The translations under genes were made by a program, and so were the position numbers. From Flavobacteriales bacterium UBA5040 (GTDB lineage Bacteria > Bacteroidota > Bacteroidia > Flavobacteriales > Weeksellaceae), in contig DIBY01000016.1 in assembly GCA_002415135.1 (NCBI GenBank), positions 301,524-365,523 on the forward strand: 64,000 bases of DNA, in the 5' to 3' direction. This document shows positions 43,298-51,307 of the stretch, in pieces. Every line of letters begins with the position of its first letter. Within the stretch, counting starts at the first letter, position 1. The notes beneath the pieces are model-generated. The model saw only the letters and a list, made by a program, of their open reading frames with translations. It was not told where the DNA came from and ran no database searches.

Positions 43298-44677
43298 ATG
43301 AGCGTTTTAATAATTATATTCCTTACTGCCATTATCGCATTATTTGCGGGTGTTTTTGAACAGGGAAAATTCTCCAGATACATTGGTATTTTGGGTCTGA
43401 TGATTGCGTTTTACGTTAGTTTCTTACCGGAACTTTCGTTCTTTAACCAATTTCAGCACATGTATGAATTTGGAGCCAATGCAGCTTTATTCACCAAAAT
43501 AAGTATCGTCATCACCATCCTATTATTTTTCTTAGGAGGTTTTTCGTTCAGCAATCACCGGAATCACCAATCAGAATTATATTCTTTAATATTATTCTCC
43601 TTATGTGGAGGCGTTATTTTATTTGGATTCCAAAACTTAGTGACTTTATTTTTAGGGATTGAAATCCTATCTATTCCATTGTACGTTTTAGCAGGAAGTA
43701 ACAAAACCGATCTGCGTTCCAACGAAGCTTCAATCAAGTATTTCTTAATGGGAGCTTTCGCAACAGGTTTTTTATTATTCGGAGTTGCCTTGATCTACGG
43801 AAGCAGCGGAAGTTTTGATTTATATACCATTCACGAATTCGCAGTAAACAACCCAAAGAACTTAATGTTCAATTTGGGTGCGATCTTAATGTTGGTTGCT
43901 TTATCCTTTAAAGTTTCTTTAGCACCATTTCACATGTGGAGTCCAGACGTTTACCAAGGTTCACCTTCACTGATCACTGCATTTATGATGTCGGTGGTGA
44001 AGATTTCTGCTTTCTTCGCTTTCTTTAAATTAATGACGATTGGCTTTATTGGGATCAACTCAGAATGGATCAACATTATGGGCGTTTTAATCATCATTAC
44101 TTTATTCCTGGCGAACGTGATGGGTCTGGCTCAAAGCAATGCAAAACGAATGTTGGCTTACTCTTCCGTTTCTCATGTTGGATATATTTCCCTGATTTTT
44201 TACGGAATGAACAGTTTGTCAAGTTATAACCTGGCCTTCTATTTATTCGCTTATTCATTGGCAACAGTTGGCGTAATGATGTGTTTGATCTGGGTAGAAA
44301 AGTTAAAAAGAGAAACTTCTTACAACGCTTTCAAAGGTTTAGCACACACCGAACCGATCTTGGCGGTAACGGCGACAGTTTCATTATTATCAATGGCTGG
44401 TATTCCTTTAACCGCAGGTTTCATGGGGAAATTTGCCATCTTCGCACAAGCGATCGACAAATCACCATTCTTAGTATTAGTGGCTGTTTTAGGTTCTGCA
44501 ATTTCAATTGCTTACTATCTTCGTTTAATTATGGCGATGTTCTTCCCGAAAGAAAGCAGTTTCAAAACTTCAGAAAAAGTTTCTTTAACTTATAATATCG
44601 TAGCGGTTTTCATCATCTTCGCTTTAGTAGCGATGGGAGTTTTCCCAGATTTGTTTGCGAAACAGTTCGGTTTGTAA
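43298..44677 (+). CDS. nuoN: NADH-quinone oxidoreductase subunit N
   Basis: 459 residues, antiporter-like subunit. FLGIEILSIPLYVLAG, FKVSLAPFHMWSPDVYQGSP and KRMLAYSSVSHVGYI match the family. Last gene of the operon; a terminator follows at 44701. Confidence 0.95.
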   Translation: MSVLIIIFLTAIIALFAGVFEQGKFSRYIGILGLMIAFYVSFLPELSFFNQFQHMYEFGANAALFTKISIVITILLFFLGGFSFSNHRNHQSELYSLILFSLCGGVILFGFQNLVTLFLGIEILSIPLYVLAGSNKTDLRSNEASIKYFLMGAFATGFLLFGVALIYGSSGSFDLYTIHEFAVNNPKNLMFNLGAILMLVALSFKVSLAPFHMWSPDVYQGSPSLITAFMMSVVKISAFFAFFKLMTIGFIGINSEWINIMGVLIIITLFLANVMGLAQSNAKRMLAYSSVSHVGYISLIFYGMNSLSSYNLAFYLFAYSLATVGVMMCLIWVEKLKRETSYNAFKGLAHTEPILAVTATVSLLSMAGIPLTAGFMGKFAIFAQAIDKSPFLVLVAVLGSAISIAYYLRLIMAMFFPKESSFKTSEKVSLTYNIVAVFIIFALVAMGVFPDLFAKQFGL

Positions 44678-44700
44678 AACCTCAATTACTAAATATAACC

Positions 44701-44728
44701 AAACGCATTTCTTCTGATTTGCGTTTTT
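44701..44728 (+). terminator. Terminator of the nuo operon
   Basis: AAACGCA (44701-44707) pairs with TGCGTTT (44720-44726), followed by further T. 24 bp past the nuoN stop. Confidence 0.85.
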
Positions 44729-44762
44729 TTATTGATAATTTTTAATCATTTGATTAATTCAT

Positions 44763-44794
44763 TTGTTTAAATCAAAAAATTAATTCTATCTTTG
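44763..44794 (+). promoter_or_regulatory. Promoter of the TetR-efflux cluster
   Basis: TTG at 44763-44765, 21-bp spacer, TATCTTTG at 44787-44794: a full Bacteroidota promoter, with ATG 17 nt further at 44812. Confidence 0.7.
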
Positions 44795-44811
44795 TTAAAG
44801 AATTACTGACT

Positions 44812-45408
44812 ATGACCACAACCCTACTTTCTACAGAAGACAAAATTTTACTTGCTGCCTCCAAAGTATTTACCGAAAAAGGCTTTTCAGGAACACGAAC
44901 ACGCGACATTGCGGAAGAAGCTGGAATTAATTTGGCGCTCTTGAATTATTATTTCCGAACTAAAGAAAAACTGTTCGAACAGGTGATGAAAGTGAAAATC
45001 GTATTGTTGTTTGGACAAATTATTCCCATCGTTACCAATGAGAAAACTTCTTTAGAGGAGAAAATAGATTTAGCAAGCGTGAAATATTTTGATATTCTAA
45101 CCAAGAATCCAAATCTTCCGATTTTTGTTTTAAGTGAAATTCAGAAAAAAACGTCAGATGTCAAGTCGATTCTTCCTTTTGAAAAAGTGTTGAACAATTC
45201 TTATTTAATGAAACAAATTAAAGAAAGAAAACCCGAGGTGAATCCTTTTCACTTTCTGTTCAATTTTTTGAGCATGACCGTTTTTCCCTTTTTAGGAAAA
45301 CCAATTTTGCAATCTTTCGATTTGATGACTGATAAAGAATTTCAACAATTTGTAGAAGAACGAAAAACAATGGTTCCGATGTGGATTAAGACGATGCTGA
45401 ATAATTAA
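44812..45408 (+). CDS. TetR family regulator (CecR-like position)
   Basis: 198 residues. HTH part: KILLAASKVFTEKGFSGTRT, RDIAEEAGINLALLNYYFRT and KEKLFEQVM. The C-terminal part is ligand-binding and divergent. Heads a TolC-HlyD-ABC-ABC-permease-permease series on the same strand, the gene content of the CecR-YbhGFSR system of E. coli plus its outer-membrane channel, so it probably represses this exporter. Inducer unknown. Confidence 0.9.
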   Translation: MTTTLLSTEDKILLAASKVFTEKGFSGTRTRDIAEEAGINLALLNYYFRTKEKLFEQVMKVKIVLLFGQIIPIVTNEKTSLEEKIDLASVKYFDILTKNPNLPIFVLSEIQKKTSDVKSILPFEKVLNNSYLMKQIKERKPEVNPFHFLFNFLSMTVFPFLGKPILQSFDLMTDKEFQQFVEERKTMVPMWIKTMLNN

Positions 45409-45415
45409 AATTGTA

Positions 45416-45584
45416 AACCACAAACCTGTCTGCCGACAGGCAGGAGACACAAAAGTTAATTTGATAAAAAAGCTCTAAAGAACAGGTCAATAAAGAACAC
45501 AAAACTTTTTGAAAATCTATAGATTATCACTTCATGAACTTTTATTAATTACAATTTTAAAGTGTTCTTTGTGACTTTGTGGTT
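45416..45584. repeat. Intergenic inverted-repeat element A
   Basis: Left arm AACCACAAA...AGACACAAAAG (45416-45455) and right arm CTTTGTGACTTTGTGGTT (45567-45584) are inverted copies about 110 bp apart. The left arm is interrupted by the 20-bp palindrome at 45425-45444. Related elements lie at 48051-48182 and 49946-50090, all between genes of this efflux cluster. Confidence 0.75.
45425..45444. repeat. Palindromic repeat CCTGTCTGCCGACAGGCAGG
   Basis: A 20-bp near-palindrome (8 of 10 positions pair, one more as G-U), GC-rich in AT-rich surroundings. Similar CCTGCCTGCCGGCAGGCAGG-like motifs are widespread in flavobacteria as I recall. It sits as an apparent insertion inside the left arm of element A. 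Confidence 0.75.
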
Positions 45585-45615
45585 AAAAAAATCTTGTTGT
45601 TAAAAAATAATAAAA

Positions 45616-46863
45616 ATGAAAATTTTAAAATACCTCTTTCTCCTACTCTTCTTCTCTGTCAATGCGCAAACATTGACTTTGGAAGAATGTTACGATTTGG
45701 CAAAACAAAATTATCCGCTCATTAAAAGACACGATCTCATTGCGAAGACCAAAGAATACAATCTGCAAAATGCTGCAAAAGGTTGGCTTCCCCAGATCCA
45801 GATCGTCGGACAGGCAACTTATCAAAATGACGTGATTCAATTCCCTATTCAATTGCCAAATATGAGCATAGAACCGGTGAGCAAAGACCAGTATAAAGTC
45901 TATGCCGATGTTCAGCAGAATATTTACGATGGCGGAATGATTGCCAATCAAAAGAAATTGGCAACCATCAATTCTGAAATAGAACTGCAAAAAACCGAAG
46001 TTGAAACCGATCAATTAGAAATGAGAATCAACCAAATCTATTTTGGAATTCTTCAGACCAATGAACAACTTCAACAGACAGAACTCACCAAAGCTGATTT
46101 ATCAAACGGCTTAAAAAAAGCCGAAGCACAGTTAGAAAATGGCGTCATCTTCAGAAGTAATGTTGATGTTCTAAAAGCACAATTGGTGAATATTGACCAG
46201 AAACAACTGGAACTTCAATCTATGAAGAATAGTTTCGTTCAAATGCTTTCTCTTTTCATTCAAAAAAATATTGACGAGAATACAACGCTTGTAAAACCAG
46301 AAAAAATTCTAATTCAAGATGATAATAAACGCGCAGAACTGAAATTATTCGACTTGCAAAAACTCGGTTTAGAGCAACAGAAAGCAAACATCAACTCGAA
46401 AAACCTTCCAAAATTAGGAGCATTTTTTCAAGGTGGTTACGGAAAACCTGGATTCAACATGTTGAAAAATGAATTTGACCTCTTCTATATCGGAGGTTTA
46501 CGCTTAAACATTCCCATCTCCGGGTTTTATACCAGAAAAAATGATTTGGCTTTAGTCACAACCCAACAACAGGAAATTGAAATACAGAAAGAGAACTTCA
46601 TTTTCAATCAGCAGTTTCAAACGATTCAGAATAACAACGACCTGGAGAAAATCCAACAACTCATTAATAAAGACAATGAACTCGTCGAATTGCGGCAGAG
46701 CATTAGGAATGCTTCATTAGCACAATTGGAGAACGGCGTCATTACAACGAATGATTATCTGCGAGAAGTGAATGAACTCGATCGAGCCAAAAATCAAAAA
46801 ATCACCCACGAGATACAATATCTTTTAACACAATATAACCTGAAAGCGCAACTGAATCAATAG
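45616..46863 (+). CDS. TolC family outer-membrane efflux protein
   Basis: 415 residues. Signal peptide MKILKYLFLLLFFSVNAQ, then TLTLEECYDLAKQNYPLIKR (outer-membrane efflux protein repeat start), long coiled-coil helices rich in Gln/Glu/Leu, and the second repeat ending in LREVNELDRAKNQKITHEIQ. Trimeric channel across the outer membrane and periplasm for the exporter encoded downstream. A heptamer repeat array directly follows its stop codon. Confidence 0.9.
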   Translation: MKILKYLFLLLFFSVNAQTLTLEECYDLAKQNYPLIKRHDLIAKTKEYNLQNAAKGWLPQIQIVGQATYQNDVIQFPIQLPNMSIEPVSKDQYKVYADVQQNIYDGGMIANQKKLATINSEIELQKTEVETDQLEMRINQIYFGILQTNEQLQQTELTKADLSNGLKKAEAQLENGVIFRSNVDVLKAQLVNIDQKQLELQSMKNSFVQMLSLFIQKNIDENTTLVKPEKILIQDDNKRAELKLFDLQKLGLEQQKANINSKNLPKLGAFFQGGYGKPGFNMLKNEFDLFYIGGLRLNIPISGFYTRKNDLALVTTQQQEIEIQKENFIFNQQFQTIQNNNDLEKIQQLINKDNELVELRQSIRNASLAQLENGVITTNDYLREVNELDRAKNQKITHEIQYLLTQYNLKAQLNQ

Positions 46864-46864
46864 A

Positions 46865-46899
46865 TAGAAATTAGAAATTAGAAATTAGAAATTAGAAAA
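46865..46899. repeat. Heptanucleotide array (TAGAAAT) x 4-5
   Basis: Four perfect TAGAAAT copies and a fifth ending AAAA, immediately after the TolC-gene stop. In rotation the unit is TTAGAAA, one base from the TTAGAAG array at 52427. Confidence 0.9.
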
Positions 46900-46954
46900 G
46901 TAAAATTTTTAGGTTTTAAAAAGCAAAATATTACAAGCATTTATCATTTAAAAA

Positions 46955-47017
46955 CATTCCGAAGGAATGAAATTATTTTAATCCAAAATCAAAGCTCGGT
47001 GACAACGCTGAAAGCGT
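46955..47017. repeat. Two short palindromes between tolC-like and hlyD-like genes
   Basis: CATTCC-GAA-GGAATG at 46955-46969 and ACGCT-GAA-AGCGT at 47005-47017, 35 bp apart. Neither has a T-run. The second resembles the inverted repeat at 9040-9060. Likely a dispersed intergenic repeat unit. Confidence 0.7.
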
Positions 47018-47045
47018 GACATTCAATAAAAAAAACAATCATACG

Positions 47046-48017
47046 ATGAAAAAATATATCTTTTTATTAACTGCATTCACCTTGTTCTCCTGCAACAATT
47101 CAGATAATTCTTACGATGCTTCCGGCACTTTCGAAGCAGATGAATTGATGGTAACTGCAAAAGCAAATGGAACGATCCTCCAACTCAATGTAGAAGAAGG
47201 TCAGCAATTAACACTTAATGAAAAAGTCGGCGAAATTGATCCGAAAAATGTAGAGCTTCAAAAGGAACAGGTTCTCGCTACCATGGATGCGATTGAGCAA
47301 AAAACCAATTCTGCACTTCCACAAATTCAGGTTTTACAATCCCAGATTTCCGGGCAATCTGCCAACGTTTCTATTTTACAGGAACAACTTCAAAATGCAG
47401 TGCGGGAAAGAAACAGAACGGCAAATTTGGTAGCGAAAGATGCTGCCACAAAAAAGCAACTCGATGATGCAAACGGACAAATTAAAGTAATTCAAAAGCA
47501 AATTATTGCGGCTCAAAGTCAGTTGAGTGTTTTACAACAACAGATCTCTACCACTAATGAAAATGTCTCTATTCAAAACCGTGCAATTTTAAGTGAAAGA
47601 ATACCAACAGAAAAAAAGGTAGAGCAAATCGATGAACAGTTAAAAAATAACACCATCGAAAGTCCGATTTCTGGAATGGTTTTAACCAAATATTTGAATC
47701 AAGGTGAATTTGCTTCTGTTGGAAAACCAATTTTCAAAATGGCGAATTTAGATTTAATGACTTTAAAAACTTTCATCACCGGAGATCAATTGCCACAGTT
47801 AAAAGTCGGACAAAAAGTTACCGTTCTGATCGATGCAGGTGAAGGAAAAACCAAAGAACTTCCCGGAACCGTTTACTGGATCAGTTCAAAAGCAGAGTTC
47901 ACCCCAAAAACCATTCAGACCAAAAACGAAAGAGCAAACCTGGTTTATGCCGTAAAAATCCATGTGAAAAATGATGGCTACCTTAAAATCGGAATGTACG
48001 GCGACGTAAAATTTTAA
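47046..48017 (+). CDS. HlyD family periplasmic adaptor lipoprotein (YbhG-like)
   Basis: 323 residues from ATG 47046; a 10-codon upstream extension is not used because MKKYIFLLTAFTLFSC forms a proper lipoprotein signal with lipobox Cys. Barrel/lipoyl halves: SGTFEADELMVTAKANGTIL and IESPISGMVLTKYLNQGEFA, separated by a long coiled-coil hairpin (about 75-190). Bridges the inner-membrane ABC pump and the TolC-like channel. Confidence 0.9.
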   Translation: MKKYIFLLTAFTLFSCNNSDNSYDASGTFEADELMVTAKANGTILQLNVEEGQQLTLNEKVGEIDPKNVELQKEQVLATMDAIEQKTNSALPQIQVLQSQISGQSANVSILQEQLQNAVRERNRTANLVAKDAATKKQLDDANGQIKVIQKQIIAAQSQLSVLQQQISTTNENVSIQNRAILSERIPTEKKVEQIDEQLKNNTIESPISGMVLTKYLNQGEFASVGKPIFKMANLDLMTLKTFITGDQLPQLKVGQKVTVLIDAGEGKTKELPGTVYWISSKAEFTPKTIQTKNERANLVYAVKIHVKNDGYLKIGMYGDVKF

Positions 48018-48050
48018 AATAAACCATCAAATAAAATTTAAAAAAATTAA

Positions 48051-48182
48051 CCACAAAAGTCACAAAAGAATAATGAAAAACTTCCTTTTAAAAAGTCCAC
48101 AAAATATGGACGTAGACAAACTGAGTGCTTTTATGTACTTTGATTCACTTAAAACAGGCTTTCAACTTTGTGACTTTTGTGG
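48051..48182. repeat. Intergenic inverted-repeat element B (16-bp perfect arms)
   Basis: CCACAAAAGTCACAAA (48051-48066) is the exact reverse complement of TTTGTGACTTTTGTGG (48167-48182), with 100 bp between. It fills nearly the whole gap between the HlyD gene and the first ABC gene, so transcripts would carry a long stem-loop just before the ATP-binding genes. Confidence 0.9.
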
Positions 48183-48203
48183 TAGAAAAACTTTCCAGTA
48201 AAA

Positions 48204-49127
48204 ATGAAATCAATCACCGTTCAAAATCTCACCAAAACCTATGGCAAGAAAAACGACAAAGTTTTTGCTGTGGATGACGTGAGTTTTGAGGTCAACCCAG
48301 GAGAAATCTTCGGCTTGATCGGTCCTGACGGTGCGGGAAAAACATCCATCTTTAGAATGTTGACGACCGTACTTCTACCCGATGCTGGTTCTGCATCGAT
48401 TGAAAGTTTGGATATGGTGAAAGATTACAAAGAAATCAGGAAGATTTTAGGATATATGCCCGGCAGATTTTCTCTTTATCAGGATTTAACCATCGAAGAA
48501 AACCTGGAGTTTTTTGCCAGCGTTTTTAATACGACGATTGCAGAAAACTACGATTTGATTAAAGATATTTATATTCAAATTGAACCTTTTAAGGATCGTC
48601 GCGCTGGGAAACTATCGGGTGGAATGAAACAGAAATTGGCTTTATGTTGTGCTTTAATTCACAAACCAAAAGTTTTATTTCTAGACGAACCAACGACAGG
48701 AGTTGACCCTGTTTCCAGAAAAGAATTCTGGGAAATGCTGCAAAGGTTAAAGTTACAGGGAATCACAATGGTCGTGGCGACTCCTTATATGGATGAAGCT
48801 GCACTGTGTGATAGAATTGCGTTAATTCAAAACGGTAAAATCCTTTCAATTGAAACTCCGGAGAATATCAGCAGTGCTTATCCTGATTTACTGTTCGAAG
48901 TGAAGGCTGGACGAACTGCCAATGTATTGCGCGCTTTAGAAAATTTCGACCAAAAGAAAAATGTATATGCGTATGGAGAATTTGTGCATTTGACGATGGA
49001 TGAAAAAGAAAATTTCAATCCTTCAGTTATTGAAAAATACTTACAGAAAGAAGGCTTTGAAAATGTTGAAATCACTCCCATAAAAGCCAGTATCGAAGAT
49101 AGTTTCATCCGTTTATTATCCAATTAA
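48204..49127 (+). CDS. ABC transporter ATP-binding protein (YbhF N-half-like)
   Basis: 307 residues. Walker A GPDGAGKTS (an unusual Asp where most have Asn), Q-loop region LGYMPGRFSLYQDL, signature KLSGGMKQKLAL, Walker B KVLFLDEPTTGVDP, and an Ala-Thr switch (VVATPYMDEA) where most family members have His-Thr. In E. coli YbhF the two ATPase domains are fused; here they are two adjacent genes 4 bp apart. The lacking switch His suggests a degenerate site in a heterodimer. Confidence 0.9.
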   Translation: MKSITVQNLTKTYGKKNDKVFAVDDVSFEVNPGEIFGLIGPDGAGKTSIFRMLTTVLLPDAGSASIESLDMVKDYKEIRKILGYMPGRFSLYQDLTIEENLEFFASVFNTTIAENYDLIKDIYIQIEPFKDRRAGKLSGGMKQKLALCCALIHKPKVLFLDEPTTGVDPVSRKEFWEMLQRLKLQGITMVVATPYMDEAALCDRIALIQNGKILSIETPENISSAYPDLLFEVKAGRTANVLRALENFDQKKNVYAYGEFVHLTMDEKENFNPSVIEKYLQKEGFENVEITPIKASIEDSFIRLLSN

Positions 49128-49131
49128 TATC

Positions 49132-49884
49132 ATGATTTTATACCATCAAAACATAGCCATTAAAGCTGAAAATATCACCAAAACTTTTGGAGATTTCACC
49201 GCTGTGGATCACATCAGTTTTGAGGTGAAGAAAGGAGAGATCTTCGGTTTCCTGGGTGCAAATGGTGCTGGAAAAACTACCGCCATGAGAATGTTAAGCG
49301 GACTTTCAATTCCAAGTTCTGGAACTGCTACCGTGGCGGGTTTTGATGTGTTTACAGAAACGGAAAAAATTAAAAAGAACATCGGCTATATGAGTCAGAA
49401 ATTTTCTTTGTACGGAAATCTGACCGTTAAAGAAAACCTGAATTTCTTCGGTGGAATCTATGGAATCCCAAGAAAAAATTTAAAAATAAAACGGGACCAA
49501 CTGATCCAGGAACTCGGACTTGAAAATGAGAAAAACAAACTGGTTTCCGAACTTCCTTTAGGATGGAAACAGAAATTAGCTTTCTCGGTTGCCATTTTTC
49601 ATGAACCGCAAATTGTGTTTCTAGATGAACCAACTGGCGGCGTTGATCCTGTGACCAGACGCCAATTTTGGAATATGATTTACGATGCATCAGATCGGGG
49701 AATTACCCTATTTGTAACCACGCATTATATGGATGAAGCCGAATATTGCGACCGGGTCTCCATTATGGTTGACGGCAAAATTGCGGCTTTAGATACTCCA
49801 GCCAACTTGAAAAAACAATTCAGCGCAAAAACCATGGACGATGTTTTTTATGAATTAGCACGTGGTGCAAAAAGATCGGAATAG
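49132..49884 (+). CDS. ABC transporter ATP-binding protein (YbhF C-half-like)
   Basis: 250 residues. Walker A GANGAGKTT, YMSQKFSLYGNLTVKENLNF, signature region SELPLGWKQKLAFSV (LPLGW instead of the usual LSGG), Walker B IVFLDEPTGGVDP, and switch His in FVTTHYMDEAEYCDR. Paired with the preceding ATPase: one subunit has the intact LSGG and lacks the switch His, the other the reverse, consistent with an asymmetric heterodimer. The stop codon overlaps a heptamer array. Confidence 0.9.
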   Translation: MILYHQNIAIKAENITKTFGDFTAVDHISFEVKKGEIFGFLGANGAGKTTAMRMLSGLSIPSSGTATVAGFDVFTETEKIKKNIGYMSQKFSLYGNLTVKENLNFFGGIYGIPRKNLKIKRDQLIQELGLENEKNKLVSELPLGWKQKLAFSVAIFHEPQIVFLDEPTGGVDPVTRRQFWNMIYDASDRGITLFVTTHYMDEAEYCDRVSIMVDGKIAALDTPANLKKQFSAKTMDDVFYELARGAKRSE

Positions 49885-49930
49885 ATGATAGATGATAGAT
49901 GATAGATGATAGATGATAGATGATAGATGA
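49881..49930. repeat. Heptanucleotide array (ATAGATG) x 7
   Basis: Seven perfect copies beginning at the stop codon of the second ABC ATPase gene. Every frame through the array meets TAG or TGA. Confidence 0.95.
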
Positions 49931-49945
49931 AAATACAGATTATTT

Positions 49946-50090
49946 AAACCGCAAGAGAAGCAAAAGAAATTTGAAAAATAAAAAAGATTAGTATAACAAA
50001 AGATTGCAAAAATAAAACTTACATCACCGTGACCTTTTGCAAACTTTTGAACAAATAATTAGAAAGAATGCTTTTGGAAACTTTTGCGGT
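49946..50090. repeat. Intergenic inverted-repeat element C (nested arms)
   Basis: Outer arms AAACCGCAAGAGAAGCAAAAG (49946) and GCTTTTGGAAACTTTTGCGGT (50070) are imperfect inverted copies. Inner arms CAAAAGATTGCAAAA (about 50000) and TTTTGCAAACTTTTG (50033) form a second level. Same arm motif class as elements A and B; sits between the second ATPase and first permease gene. Confidence 0.7.
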
Positions 50091-50154
50091 AAAAAAAATT
50101 ATTCCATAAGAATATAATCAACAATCGATGATCACTCATCAATTATAAAATATA

Positions 50155-51255
50155 ATGAAACAGTTAATCACTTTTGTGAAAAAAGAATTCTGGCACGTTC
50201 TGCGTGACAAAAGAACATTATTGGTTCTCTTCGGAATGCCGATCGTGCAGGTTCTGCTCTTTGGTTTTGCTTTGAGTACCGAAGTGAAAGATCCCAGAAT
50301 CGGCGTCATCGATCACGATAGATCCCAAAACTCAATTGAACTTATTTCAAAAATAGCAGCCAATCAATATTTCGATCTCGACAAAGATCTAACTTCCATC
50401 AACCAAGCCGAAGACGCTTTCAAAGCAGGAAAAATAAAAATGATTCTGGTGATTCCAGCACAGTTTGCTCAAAATATGAACAGTGCCAAAAAAGCACAAC
50501 TCCAACTCATCACCGACGGAACCGACCTCAATATGGCGAACCAGATCTATAATTTCATGTCGAATATTATCATGGATTTTTATGGGCAACAAACACTGCA
50601 ACCCAATGCTGGTGTACAACCCGAAATCAGAATGCTCTACAATCCGCAATTGAAAGGCGCACCGAATTTCGTTCCGGGTGTTATGGCTTTAATTCTCCTC
50701 ATTATTTGCGTGTTGATGACCGCCATCGCAATCGTGCGAGAAAAAGAAATGGGCACCATGGAAATACTGCTCGTATCACCGATGAAACCGTATATTATCA
50801 TTTTAGCAAAAGCAATTCCGTACTTTATTTTATCGATGATCATTTTGATTTCAATCCTGATTCTAAGCGTCACGGTTCTCGATTTACCCATCAAAGGAAG
50901 CATCCTTTTACTATTCGGAATCAGCATTATATTTATCATTACCAACTTATTATTTGGGATTGTAATTTCAATTCTCACCAATAGTCAACAAACCGCAATG
51001 CTTATTGCACTCGTGGGAACCATGTTGCCAACGCTGATGTTGAGCGGTTTTATGTTCCCAGTAGAAAACATGCCAGCGCCTTTACAGATCATTGGTAACG
51101 CAATTCCCGCCAAATGGTATTATGAAATCGTCAAAAACATAATGATCAAAGGAACCGGCCTGGAAGTCATTTGGAAACACGTTTTAGTCCTTACCGGAAT
51201 GATGCTGTTTTTATTCGTGATCGCCGTGAAAAAATTTAAAATAAGATTAGAATAA
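50155..51255 (+). CDS. ABC-2 type permease (YbhS/YbhR-like)
   Basis: 366 residues. FWHVLRDKRTLLVLFGMPIV starts the first helix, a periplasmic domain of about 140 residues follows (IGVIDHDRSQNSIELISKIA), then five helices. EKEMGTMEILLVSPMKPYI is the cytoplasmic coupling segment typical of ABC-2 permeases. Partner of the next gene (53 bp away) as the membrane half of the exporter. Confidence 0.9.
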   Translation: MKQLITFVKKEFWHVLRDKRTLLVLFGMPIVQVLLFGFALSTEVKDPRIGVIDHDRSQNSIELISKIAANQYFDLDKDLTSINQAEDAFKAGKIKMILVIPAQFAQNMNSAKKAQLQLITDGTDLNMANQIYNFMSNIIMDFYGQQTLQPNAGVQPEIRMLYNPQLKGAPNFVPGVMALILLIICVLMTAIAIVREKEMGTMEILLVSPMKPYIIILAKAIPYFILSMIILISILILSVTVLDLPIKGSILLLFGISIIFIITNLLFGIVISILTNSQQTAMLIALVGTMLPTLMLSGFMFPVENMPAPLQIIGNAIPAKWYYEIVKNIMIKGTGLEVIWKHVLVLTGMMLFLFVIAVKKFKIRLE

Positions 51256-51307
51256 TTCTAAGATAATATACCGCTTCGCTTTTAGATAAAAGATAATAGA
51301 CAAAGAA

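Noticed and set aside
30738..44677. Possible missing complex I subunits
   Set aside because: All fourteen, A to N, were found; only NuoG is short, and the extra gene is not a replacement.
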